Below are positions 1-6,816 of a stretch of DNA of 10,000 nt, piece after piece. Each line of letters starts with the position of its first letter. The stretch's first letter is position 1. This DNA comes from Chrysomallon squamiferum (lineage: Eukaryota > Mollusca > Gastropoda > Neomphalida > Peltospiridae). Both the position numbers and the translations under genes were made by a program. Where the stretch lies: assembly GCA_012295275.1 (NCBI GenBank), contig CM022672.1, forward strand, positions 31,407,394-31,417,393, read 5' to 3'. The notes below the pieces were generated by a model, which ran no database searches, was not told where the DNA came from, and saw only the letters and a program-made list of their open reading frames with translations.

Positions 1-532
1 ATTCATAAGAGGCGCAAGTTGAACAACAAAACTGTTTTGGTTAACAACAACCTGGACTCTATTTTCTGAATGCAGTCAGCCTGTTTAATCCAAAACAATA
101 TTTCTAGAAAAGAATAAATCAGCTTTGAATTGATTCCTGACTTGAATAATATTTTTACAGTAGAATCTGAACTTGACCTTTCAGATCTTTGGTTGCCTTG
201 TTATATTTATCATTTTAAAAATGTGATAACTTTTTGAAGGCTAAACCAAAACCAGAATGCATAATTGATTGAGTAATGACGATAAAGCTGTGATCTTAAG
301 ACAGTAATCAGTTATTTCTGTTATGCAGTAATATTAAATAATACAGAAAACTTTTATTTTTTTACCTTTGTAAATTCATACTGGACAAAAACTATTTTTA
401 CCTTTGTATGACAAAATTGCAGTAACCAGATATTCCATATATATATATATATATATATATATGTATTGCATCTGCATTATTCTGAAAATAATATATATTA
501 ACTGATACCCTATTTATTTATTCACTTTTCAG
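1..532. other. Upstream intron (non-coding) sequence
   Basis: No coding exon is recognised here. The stretch is AT-rich and ends in a pyrimidine-rich acceptor (TTCACTTTTCAG) at 521-532 directly before the first recognised exon, so it is most simply the 3' part of a GPCPD1 intron whose donor lies off the left edge. It contains the AT dinucleotide tract at 437-462. A small exon cannot be excluded, but no open stretch here matches anything I know from the GDPD family. Confidence 0.6.
437..462. repeat. (AT)13 microsatellite
   Basis: Uninterrupted AT dinucleotide tract of 26 bp, about 70 bp upstream of the acceptor of the first recognised exon. Confidence 0.95.
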
Positions 533-569
533 TTACTTCATGAATCATCTCTGGTTGGACCTCCTGTAG
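533..569 (+). CDS. GPCPD1: GPCPD1 exon 1 of window (37 nt)
   Basis: Short exon encoding [12 protein letters not shown] plus one extra base. It is bounded by TTTTCAG (acceptor) and GTAAAC (donor at 570). Only this frame is open throughout; the other two hit TAG or TGA. The single leftover G joins with CT at the next exon to give an Ala codon and an uninterrupted frame. A competing GTAGGT donor four bases earlier (566) would break that frame. The residues fall in the poorly conserved loop before the FPTL segment, so homology support is weak and the call rests on splice sites and phase. Confidence 0.6.
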
Positions 570-1271
570 GTAAACTTGCTGTCTGGATTTTTCATATTGT
601 GCATGTGTGTGTGTATGGTTTATTAAGTGTTTAGAGTCCATGTATTCAGCTACTGATCTATAAAAGTGAAAAGAACAACATTTTTATCTAATCATATCTG
701 TTTCTAAAGCATTTTATGGCACTCTGTCATAATAACATTCAGTGTACTGTTTAACATCATCATCATAATCATCATCATCGTTGTTGACATTAAAAATTTA
801 TTTGTTTTTCAGCTTTAAATGAGAAATGTTCCAGTGTATCTGTTGAGCCATTTCCTACACTGGTGGAGGTTTTTGATAATCTTGATCAGGATATTGCCTT
901 CAACATAGAGGTGAAACATCCTCTCAAATTCCAGGTGTGATAAAAAAATATGAATTTTTATTTTATTCCTAAACCATTGCTACTATGAACATTCAAATAC
1001 ATGTATGTACAGAATTCATAGATTTAGATATATTAAACACACACCCCCACACACATACACCTTATTATCTTTTATTGGTTTTGTTGTTGTTGTTATTATT
1101 ATTATTATTATTATTAATATCCTTGGTGGTGATATTACTATTATTATTATTGTTATTGTTATTATTATTTGTGTTGTTGTTGTTGTTGTTATTGTTGTTA
1201 TTATTATTATTATTATTATCCTTGGTGGTGTTATTACTATTATTATTATTGTTATTATTATTATTATTGTG

Positions 1272-1305
<34 letters not shown>

Positions 1306-3248
1306 ATTGTTATTGTTATTGTTATTGTTATCCAGTCTGGTGGATCTGAGGTGGACCACTATTTTGAACACAGTCTGCAGGTTGACAAGATTCTTGCTAC
1401 AGTTTTTGAACATGCTGGTGAAAGACAGATCATTTTCTCTAGCTTTGATCCTGATACCTGTATTATGTGAGTCATTTTTAAACATAATAAATGTGTTGTG
1501 AATTAAAAAATAAAATGAAGAAAAACGACTTCTAAATAAATGTAGGTTATTATTTTGACATGTTGAGATGTGTATATTTTAATTGTTTTGTTACGTTCTT
1601 GTAAAAACAGACTAAATGTATCATGTTCTCACAGAATGAGTCACTTGTTGGAAAATGTTTAATATTTGTTATTAGTACCAGCTGAACTAGCAGCATTTCA
1701 GTTTTCATGTGATGTATAATAATAGAAGATCTGTCAGTTCTAACAGGAGTTATGACATGATGGGGGGTAGAAACTGTAAAATGCAGAAAGTGGTTTTCAG
1801 AGTATTTAGTTTATTTTGGGGTATTCACCTTAGTTACTGTGGACAGATCATGATCAGATCTGCTCAACTTAAAGATATCTATGTTGTGATGATATTCTGC
1901 TAAATACAATATTTGTATTAGAAACAAAATGCAGATGATTTAATTATTTTGTAGCTACTACCATGTTTGGTTTACATGACGCATCTGACTTAAATTTAGA
2001 CCAGCCAGTTCCTTTTTCTTGATACTGTATTAATATTTAAAATAAACATTCTTGTTAGAAATAATTAATTATGCTTGTGTAATTTCCATCACTGCTACAA
2101 AAAAGGAAGAAAAACATTACCTTTATGGAGCTAATTAAATAGATAGCTTAAAGACAATTTATTTATTTATATTGAAAAGATTATATAATGACCTTGTTTG
2201 GTTAAAGAAAAGGCTCTATCCTGCACAATATACCTTAATTCAGATGGAGTATTCAAAAATAAAACCATTCTCTTTACATCTTTTTGATAATGGTATGGAC
2301 ACAGAATGTAAATAAATATCAAAAATTAATTATTTTACTACAAACAGGAAAAAGAAAAATGTCATACTTCAGCACAATTATATCTACTTAAATAAATTTA
2401 AAGCAAGGTTTCACTGTTTTACCCTGAATAGTAGCTGTAAAAAAAAAAAAAAAAGTTTTCTCTTCTAAGCAAAAATGAAAACAAATTATCATTTTAAGTA
2501 ATTTTACTTATTTATTTTTTGACAGCCTTGCTTACCTAGTGCAGGAGAAGTTATTTTCCTTATAGTTAAAATGGTCTTTTCACCTATTTCATTTAATTGT
2601 CTTGTTCTCGTCTTTCACACTCTCTAGTCCTCCCAAAAATTTATTTTTCAATCTAACTGTGAAGGTGAACATGATCATGTTCAATATTTTAACAATATTC
2701 ATCATTTTTGGATGCTTCTTTTTCTTTTATTTAGGTTACATAGTTTACAACTGTGAAACTGATAATATGATAGCTAAAGATTCATTTACAGGGAAAATCT
2801 CAAAAGCAATAGATTTAAAAAAATTTCACACCAAACAACATTTACTCAAAATAGGTTTTACTGACTTGTGATTCAGTTTGAGAAAACACAACACAAATAT
2901 AGTTTGTATGGTTAAAATTGTTTTAACTACATTAAATAACAAGATTCTTAATTTTTTAATTTTGTTTTATTTAAGACTTTTCTAATACAGCTGACAAGAT
3001 TGTAACTTCATCAGTTATTGTTCTTTTCATTTTGTGTTTTCATTGGTAATAGAATATTTCACTTTATTTTAGGTTACAGCTAAAACAGAATCTCTATCCA
3101 GTTTTATTTTTATCAGAAGGTGATGTAACAGCTTACAAAGATTTCAGAGCTAAAAGTTTTGAAACAGCCATCAGTTTTGCTCTTTCTGAAGGAATTCTAG
3201 TAGGTGTATTTTTATAGATATATTAAACAGACACACAAATACACATTT

Positions 3249-3281
<33 letters not shown>

Positions 3282-5049
3282 CATATCTACAACCCTTATT
3301 ATCACTGTTACACATATTACCTCTTCTGTTACAACCATTATTACTACTTCTGCAACAACTAAACATGGGTCAATTGGATTAATAAATCTGTGAATGGATT
3401 TATGGATGTAAACCTGAGAAAATTTGCATAAAACAGTTCAAATGTGTACAGCCAAGTAGCTGTTTCACAGATTGCTTGATTCAGTGTAAGAAATATGTAA
3501 TAACTGTGGGAGAAATCCTTAAGACTGTTCAACCTAAGATATTCACTCACAGAACACCGCCACATTCTGCAGCCTTCAGACGTCCAGGAAATGTGAAAAA
3601 CACCATTAGAGAGCTTTTTAATGTCATGTGTATGGTGCCACATCTCAGTGGTTATTATAGATGGTGAGCCATAGGAATGTTTAAATCTGTGACCTTGCAG
3701 CATGATGTCAGACTTCAATTTAACATCCTCAGAAAGAAAGGGAATGACCAGAGAGTGGCTGACCATCTGTGAAAACCTCGGGCTGGACACATGAAATAGG
3801 TTCCAGCCAGCAAAATGAAAACAGTGATGATGAATGTTGTTACAATACTGAATGTGATCGTGTGTTGTTTGACTGATTGAAGAATATTTCTTGGAGGATT
3901 TCATAGTGAGACAGATGAGGACAGACAATTTCAACTACAAGGAAAATGACTTGCAAACAAGTGGAAGCAAAATCCAAATAAACGTATTATGGCACTGGGG
4001 CAGGGTAGGGAACAAACAGGATTCATCAATTTTCCTTATCATCTATAAGTGAGGTCATGTAAAAATAGAAAAAATGAAATTATATCAGTTACTTAAAATG
4101 ATATTTTATTTTCATTATTGCTCATCCCTGTTGACTGATGATAATCCACTGAAAATTGTTAATCTGCAGCAGGACAAACCAGCAAGGAGATTTATTCTGA
4201 TGACAGCTGCAGGATGACTTTACAACCCTAACACCAGACAACACATTGCTAGAGCTTTGTATCAGTTTTTCTGTCAGAACAATTTGATGAGCTACCCTGG
4301 CCTGTGGTAGCCCCAGATTTGTCCCCAGTTTAAAAAGTCTGGGATGAAATGGAGCAGTGCTTCTTGTCCTCCAACAAAACTGCTGTACCTCCAGCTTATC
4401 CTTCCTCAGATCTGGAATGACATTCCTAGGAACAGCAAATGAATAAATGAATGAATGTTTTAACCACAGCCCAGCTAAAAAACAAAAAAAACAGGCTGGC
4501 TGTTGGGTGTCAGGCCAAAGGTAAATATAACATTCCTAGGAACAACAGGACAGACCTGTATCAAGATGGATTAAACTAACTATTGACTGTGTGAATTTTG
4601 CTCTGGAGCATTCTTATTCTACAAGAGTTACCATGGCAAATAAAGAACAATAATGAAGGCTGTTTAACTAAATCAGTGATTGCAGTTATTTTGGGTCAGA
4701 TACTTAGCAATGCATTTGTCTGCTGTTGAAAGAATTGTTTTGGTTATGCATTATATAGTGTATACCTTTTTATAGCCTTATATATTTCTCCTTTCTTTTC
4801 ACTTTGGTTTGCCTTTTTATTATATTGATACATACAGAATGTTTTTGTGGTTGCAGGGAGTTGATTTTCATGCTAAGGCAGTTCTAGAAGACTTATCTCT
4901 CATTGAAAAAGCACATAAAGCTGGTCTTCTCATTTACATATGGGGTGAGGAGGCCAACAATGAAGAAGAAATTGTATCTCTAAAACAACATGGAGTAGAC
5001 GGAATAATATATGACAGGTGATATTTACTATGTTTTATCTATATTGCTT

Positions 5050-5112
<63 letters not shown>

Positions 5113-5997
5113 GATTGCATGTATTTGTGTGTTTTTATGTTTAAGTGTTTACATGTATATGTCTGTTTATGTATGTATGTATGTATGCATGTGTGTGTAT
5201 GTTATATGAATGCATCTGTTAGTGTGTATATGTATTTTTGTTTATGTGTCTTTGTATGTGTTTGTCTAATTCTGTGTTATTAACTTACACACATGCATAA
5301 ATCTAAGATCATTTTTGTAATGTACTGAACTAAAAAATACGAAATATACACAGCATATATGTACTTTAAAATAACACTGATGTGCTCTCTCTCTCTCTCT
5401 CTCTCTCTCATGTACATATAAAAACAAATACACACAAATGAACATGCACAAATACTGAGACATACACACAACACACATACGTGCATGCACATATACTTAA
5501 ACATACACACATACACATGCATACACACATACATACTCACATGCATACATACATACTTAAACAATAAAAAAAAAAAAAATAAAACACACAGACCCCATTC
5601 CACATAAGGACTGCAGAAGAGTTTAATAATATGCAAAATATATTTTATATAAATATATTGTTAATTACATGCTTTTTGAAGGTATTGTTACAGGCATATC
5701 TGCAAAAGTCTGCTTGTGTTTTTAATTTTGTTCATTTATTTAATTGGTTTTTATTTATTTTTTTTATTTATTTATTTATTTATTTTTTTTTATTTATTAA
5801 TCTATTTATTTAGTTATTTATTTAAAATTAATTTCTTTATTTTTTATGATTGATATTTAAACTTAAAATGCATTTCTTCACTATTGTTTATTTTTTTATT
5901 CAGAATTGAGTTCAACAAGCGGGTTTCTGATTCAGATGTGTTGTATGAACTTGAAAGTAACGTCAGTGGTGACAGTGTCCTTCAGTACACATCTTAA
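533..5997 (+). CDS. GPCPD1: Glycerophosphocholine phosphodiesterase GPCPD1-like, 3' half of a split gene (six exons, partial)
   Basis: This entry spans exons 533-569, 813-934, 1336-1466, 3073-3199, 4857-5017 and 5904-5997; the true CDS is their join. The joined sequence is 672 nt, one frame, 223 residues plus TAA. It reads as the C-terminal half of the animal GPCPD1/GDE5 family. Seen: FNIEVK (exon 2, the GDPD strand carrying an acidic metal ligand), [11 protein letters not shown] (exon 3), YPVLFLSEG (exon 4), and [10 protein letters not shown] followed by GVDGIIYDR (exon 5). These follow the vertebrate protein's order (FNIEIK, IVFSSFDADIC, YPILFLTQG, GLVIFCWGDD, GVNGLIYDR, recalled from memory, not aligned). 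Known for the family: cytosolic hydrolysis of glycerophosphocholine to glycerol-3-phosphate and choline, with an N-terminal starch-binding domain before the GDPD barrel. Missing here: start codon, that N-terminal domain, and the HRG/ENT catalytic half, all expected to the left. All introns are GT-AG. The C-terminal tail differs from the vertebrate one. Confidence 0.87.
754..780. repeat. Imperfect ATC/CAT trinucleotide tract
   Basis: Short run of CAT repeats with one interruption, in the intron just upstream of the exon 2 acceptor. Confidence 0.85.
813..934 (+). CDS. GPCPD1: GPCPD1 exon 2: GDPD barrel strand with FNIEVK
   Basis: Bounded by TTGTTTTTCAG and a GTGTGA donor at 935. It starts in phase 1 (completing the Ala codon) and ends in phase 0 at Gln. 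It encodes about 41 residues including [13 protein letters not shown] and IAFNIEVK. The second motif is the GDPD-family strand whose Glu takes part in metal binding and catalysis; it is intact. The vertebrate counterpart is the FPSL...FNIEIK segment. Reading through the donor gives GTG TGA, so retention of this intron would stop translation after one residue. Confidence 0.85.
1037..1061. repeat. CA-rich interrupted tract
   Basis: Imperfect CACACA/CCCCCAC/ACATACACC run at the left end of the simple-sequence half of intron 935-1335. Confidence 0.75.
1079..1331. repeat. TTG/TTA trinucleotide array with internal 99-bp duplication
   Basis: About 250 bp of (TTG)n, (TTA)n and (GTTATT)n blocks fill the 3' half of intron 935-1335. 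The non-repetitive marker CCTTGGTGGTG occurs twice, at 1121-1131 and 1220-1230, exactly 99 bp apart. Each copy is preceded by TTA repeats and followed by (A/T)TATTACTATTATTATTATTG and then more TTG repeats, so the array contains a tandem duplication of a composite unit. The last block, GTTATT repeats, merges into the exon 3 acceptor TCCAG. The long Leu/Val, Ile/Cys and antisense Asn reading frames here are translation artefacts of the repeat. Confidence 0.93.
1336..1466 (+). CDS. GPCPD1: GPCPD1 exon 3: FSSFDPDTC segment
   Basis: Acceptor ATTGTTATCCAG and strong donor GTGAGT at 1467. It enters in phase 0 and ends with two bases (AT) that pair with G of the next exon to make Met. It encodes 43 residues, including [19 protein letters not shown] and [15 protein letters not shown]. 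This corresponds to the vertebrate GPCPD1 stretch with LFLDIILKTVLE and RRIVFSSFDADICTM, one of the best-conserved parts of the family. The upstream repeat is open in the same frame, so any reading frame that starts before 1336 is intronic. Confidence 0.92.
1467..3072 (+). other. GPCPD1: GPCPD1 intron between exons 3 and 4
   Basis: A 1606-bp AT-rich intron from GTGAGT to TTATTTTAG. It contains an A16 run at 2439-2454 and many short TTTA/TAAAT stretches. Two small open frames on the + strand (1709-1903 and 2602-2871) have no recognisable domain and the base composition of the surrounding intron, so I do not treat them as genes. Nothing else is recognised. Confidence 0.8.
2439..2454. repeat. 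Poly-A run (16 nt)
   Basis: Uninterrupted A16 inside an intron. No element body with flanking target duplications was found upstream of it. Confidence 0.9.
3073..3199 (+). CDS. GPCPD1: GPCPD1 exon 4: YPVLFLSEG segment
   Basis: Acceptor TTTATTTTAG and donor GTAGGT at 3200. It begins by completing a Met codon and ends in phase 0 after Ile-Leu. It encodes 42 residues, including [15 protein letters not shown] and [12 protein letters not shown], matching the vertebrate QKQNKYPILFLTQG and IAMSFAQFENLL region. The donor choice is fixed by phase: using the nearby GTGTAT at 3204 would leave one extra base and bring a TGA into exon 5, whereas GTAGGT gives an open junction, IL/GVDFH, that parallels LLGINVH in vertebrates. 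Confidence 0.9.
3250..3279. repeat. (CA)15 microsatellite
   Basis: Uninterrupted CA dinucleotide tract 50 bp inside the donor side of the intron. Confidence 0.95.
3359..3934 (-). other. Unidentified 191-codon antisense reading frame in intron
   Basis: Open frame from ATG to stop on the minus strand, opposite the GPCPD1 intron. It is free of microsatellite sequence, and an open run this long is unusual in such AT-rich DNA. The product is rich in Ser, His, Phe and Ile, with no domain, signal peptide or catalytic motif I can name. The opposite strand over the same stretch also has a shorter open run (3476-3667). Because a transposase relic lies just downstream on the + strand, this may be part of a mobile element or another old insertion. 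It is not reported as a gene. Confidence 0.25.
4420..4434. repeat. 15-bp direct repeat, left copy
   Basis: ACATTCCTAGGAACA, identical to 4530-4544. It overlaps the transposase codons for DIPRN and contains the palindrome TTCCTAGGAA. Confidence 0.9.
4435..4529. mobile_element. 95-bp insert bounded by a 15-bp target-like duplication
   Basis: The insert lies exactly between two identical 15-bp copies of transposase-coding sequence, as expected of an insertion that duplicated its target. It holds a GAATAAAT/GAATG-type run at its left end, an A-rich centre (about 4479-4490), and a weak inverted pair (CACAGCCCAGC against GGCTGGCTGTTGGG) around the A-rich centre. It has no coding capacity. The duplication length would suit LINE-machinery (SINE-like) insertion, but no A- or B-box and no known SINE body is recognised. 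Confidence 0.55.
4530..4544. repeat. 15-bp direct repeat, right copy
   Basis: Second identical copy of ACATTCCTAGGAACA, starting 110 bp after the first. It is followed by sequence that could continue the transposase after IPRN. Confidence 0.9.
4857..5017 (+). CDS. GPCPD1: GPCPD1 exon 5: end of the GDPD barrel
   Basis: Acceptor GTGGTTGCAG and donor GTGATA at 5018. It enters in phase 0 and ends with AG, which joins A of the last exon to make Arg. It encodes 53 residues, including [20 protein letters not shown] and [12 protein letters not shown]. This is the closing strand-helix-strand of GDPD barrels, where family members commonly show a G-x-x-V/I-x-x-W motif followed by a G-V-D-G-I/L-I-x-D/T-R/D motif. 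Both are intact. Confidence 0.95.
5054..5112. repeat. Compound (TG)20(TA)9 microsatellite
   Basis: Alternating purine-pyrimidine tract of 59 bp: TG from 5054 to 5094, then AT to 5112. It begins 36 bp after the splice donor of exon 5. Confidence 0.96.
5113..5275. repeat. TGTA/TGTG-rich degenerate tract
   Basis: Diverged TG/TATG simple sequence, including a clean GTAT run at about 5168-5187. It is complementary in character to the CATA-rich tract at 5410-5562. TATGTTTAAGT at 5136-5146 has its exact reverse complement at 5495-5505. Confidence 0.8.
5385..5409. repeat. (CT)12 microsatellite
   Basis: Uninterrupted CT tract separating the short unique segment from the CA-rich half of the intron. 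Confidence 0.95.
5425..5562. repeat. ACACA/CATA-rich degenerate tract
   Basis: Diverged CA/CATA simple sequence with repeated CATGCATAC motifs. It has the reverse-complement character of 5113-5275 and two copies of ACTTAAAC (5495-5502, 5555-5562) matching GTTTAAGT at 5139-5146. Confidence 0.8.
5566..5579. repeat. Poly-A run (14 nt)
   Basis: A14 at the right edge of the CATA-rich tract. Confidence 0.88.
5748..5824. repeat. TTTA tetranucleotide array
   Basis: Interrupted (TTTA)n array with T-runs, about 80 bp upstream of the final exon's acceptor. It may supply part of the pyrimidine-rich environment before the acceptor. Confidence 0.9.
5904..5997 (+). CDS. GPCPD1: GPCPD1 last coding exon and stop
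   Basis: Acceptor TTTATTCAG. The first base completes an Arg codon, giving [13 protein letters not shown] across the junction, then 30 residues ending QYTS and TAA at 5995-5997. The YDRI continuation agrees with the vertebrate YDRIYDW junction, but the rest is a Ser/Asp/Val-rich hydrophilic tail without similarity that I can recognise. It is shorter than the roughly 55 to 60 residues that follow YDR in the vertebrate protein as I recall it. An alternative terminal exon further right cannot be ruled out. Confidence 0.8.
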
Positions 5998-6175
5998 TCA
6001 ATCATTTCAGACTGAGGGCAGATAACTACGCAGTTGTGCACTACAGACAGAGTTTCCTCCCTTGGTTTAGTGTAATTCTGAAAACGTAAATTGTTTCTAA
6101 CTGTAATTAATATTTTTCTCTGTAATGTTAGAAGATAGCACCATTTATCTCAGTGAATGTAATAAGTTTTATCCG

Positions 6176-6197
6176 AAAAAAAAAAAAAAAAAAAAAA
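6176..6197. repeat. Poly-A run (22 nt)
   Basis: Uninterrupted A22, preceded 10 bp upstream by AATAAG (6161-6166). It could prime oligo-dT internally and create false cDNA ends. Confidence 0.92.
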
Positions 6198-6312
6198 TCC
6201 TTCATAATTCAGATTTTTATTTAAATTTGTGTGATTGTGATCCTTACCTAGTAACAATTTAGAAATGACAAGTATTTGCATGTCAGTAATTCTGTCAGTA
6301 TATTTTTATAAC

Positions 6313-6336
6313 CACACACACACACACACACACACA
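6313..6336. repeat. (CA)12 microsatellite
   Basis: Uninterrupted CA tract in the probable 3' UTR. Confidence 0.94.
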
Positions 6337-6497
6337 AAACAAATACATATGCACATGCATGCACTTAATGAAACTTAATCAAGCATCTCTTAATCCTTTG
6401 GTTAAGAAAACAGTCTTGATCAGTACTGTGCATGGCTTAGTTTCAGTAGGACAATATAAAGAAATAATTGAATCTGATCAGTCAAAATAACATAAAA

Positions 6498-6519
6498 AGA
6501 AGAAGAAGAAGAAGAAGAA
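6498..6519. repeat. (AAG)7 trinucleotide tract
   Basis: Clean AGA/AAG repeat just before an AATAAA at 6522-6527. Confidence 0.92.
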
Positions 6520-6548
6520 TTAATAAACACAGCTATTATTTAAAATGA

Positions 6549-6590
6549 AATAAAACTAATTTGTAAACTTTATTTTGGGTGTCTCTGTAA
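6549..6590 (+). terminator. GPCPD1: Candidate polyadenylation signal
   Basis: AATAAA at 6549-6554 is followed 19-34 bp later by a T/GT-rich stretch (TTTTGGGTGTCTCTGT), the usual spacing of signal and downstream element, so cleavage would fall near 6565-6575. Another AATAAA lies at 6522-6527, and later ones at 6965-6970 and 7834-7839, so longer 3' ends are possible. Confidence 0.5.
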
Positions 6591-6816
6591 GCATTAAAGG
6601 CCCAGATTTAGTCACATAATGTAAGTGTGTATGGACGTTATATTGGTTTGTAGAAGGATCTGGTGAATACACAAAGAAAAAGTAAGTTTAGAAAATATAT
6701 AAATTTAGCTGTATAATGGTTAATCAGTTACTAAGTGTTGATAAGTTCATTGAGTACTAATCCACTTTAAACCTGTACAGTTTTAAATATACTCTGTTAC
6801 ATATCCATGTAAACAA

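Larger units (their letters stand above)
4224..4560 (+). pseudogene. Tc1/mariner-family (DDE) transposase C-terminal relic
   Basis: The + strand carries the C-terminal signature of Tc1-type transposases in order: [17 protein letters not shown] (frame starting 4224; compare the family's DNARPHxAR...FLxQNNI), then [13 protein letters not shown] (frame starting 4292), then KVWDEMEQ after an in-frame TAA at 4331, then QIWNDIPRN at 4407-4433. Two frame changes (near 4286 and between about 4355 and 4407) and the stop show it is dead. The IPRN site is split by a small insertion, with a second copy of the NIPRN codons at about 4529-4543. The N-terminal DNA-binding part and the terminal inverted repeats were not found by eye. 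Known for the family: cut-and-paste DNA transposition at TA targets. Confidence 0.82.
3200..4856 (+). other. GPCPD1: GPCPD1 intron between exons 4 and 5, with transposon debris
   Basis: A 1657-bp intron from GTAGGT to TTGTGGTTGCAG. It opens with a (CA)15 tract. The stretch from about 3290 to 4700 has few microsatellites and appears less AT-rich than the rest of the window (visual impression, not computed), consistent with inserted sequence. A Tc1-type transposase relic lies at about 4224-4560. The part from about 3360 to 4150 is unassigned. Confidence 0.85.
5018..5903 (+). other. GPCPD1: GPCPD1 last intron, simple-repeat rich
   Basis: An 886-bp intron from GTGATA to TTTTTTTATTCAG. In order it holds a (TG)n(TA)n tract, a TGTA-rich stretch, a short unique segment, a (CT)n tract, a CATA/CACA-rich stretch, an A14 run and a TTTA array. 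All reading frames here (Cys/Val, Tyr/Met rich) are repeat artefacts. Confidence 0.9.
5998..6570 (+). other. GPCPD1: Probable 3' UTR of GPCPD1
   Basis: From the stop codon to the first well-formed polyadenylation context. It contains an A22 run (6176-6197), a (CA)12 tract (6313-6336) and an AAG tract (6498-6519). No other coding sequence is recognised. The end is inferred from the AATAAA at 6549 and is approximate. Confidence 0.5.

Noticed and set aside
985-1501. Poly-Leu/Val, Ile/Cys and antisense poly-Asn proteins over the trinucleotide array
   Set aside because: They are translations of TTG/TTA repeats inside an intron. Only the C-terminal part of the + frame (from 1336) is real coding sequence, as GPCPD1 exon 3.
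1709-1903. 64-codon open frame in the same intron
   Set aside because: Short, no domain, and no compositional difference from the intron.
2602-2871. 89-codon open frame with a hydrophobic segment in an intron
   Set aside because: AT-rich, Phe/Ile/Lys-biased, no recognisable domain, no splice or homology support, and lies between well-phased GPCPD1 exons.
4809-4856. Extension of the exon 5 frame upstream to an ATG at 4809
   Set aside because: It crosses the acceptor GTGGTTGCAG; the phase-0 junction at 4857 with exon 4 gives the conserved protein, so the upstream part is intron.
5010-5640. Cys/Val/Tyr-rich and Met/His-rich frames on both strands
   Set aside because: Translations of TG/CA and TGTA/CATA simple sequence in the last intron.
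6161-6197. Poly-A run as the tail of a processed pseudogene or SINE
   Set aside because: The sequence before it runs straight on from the stop codon of the gene, and no flanking target duplication is visible.
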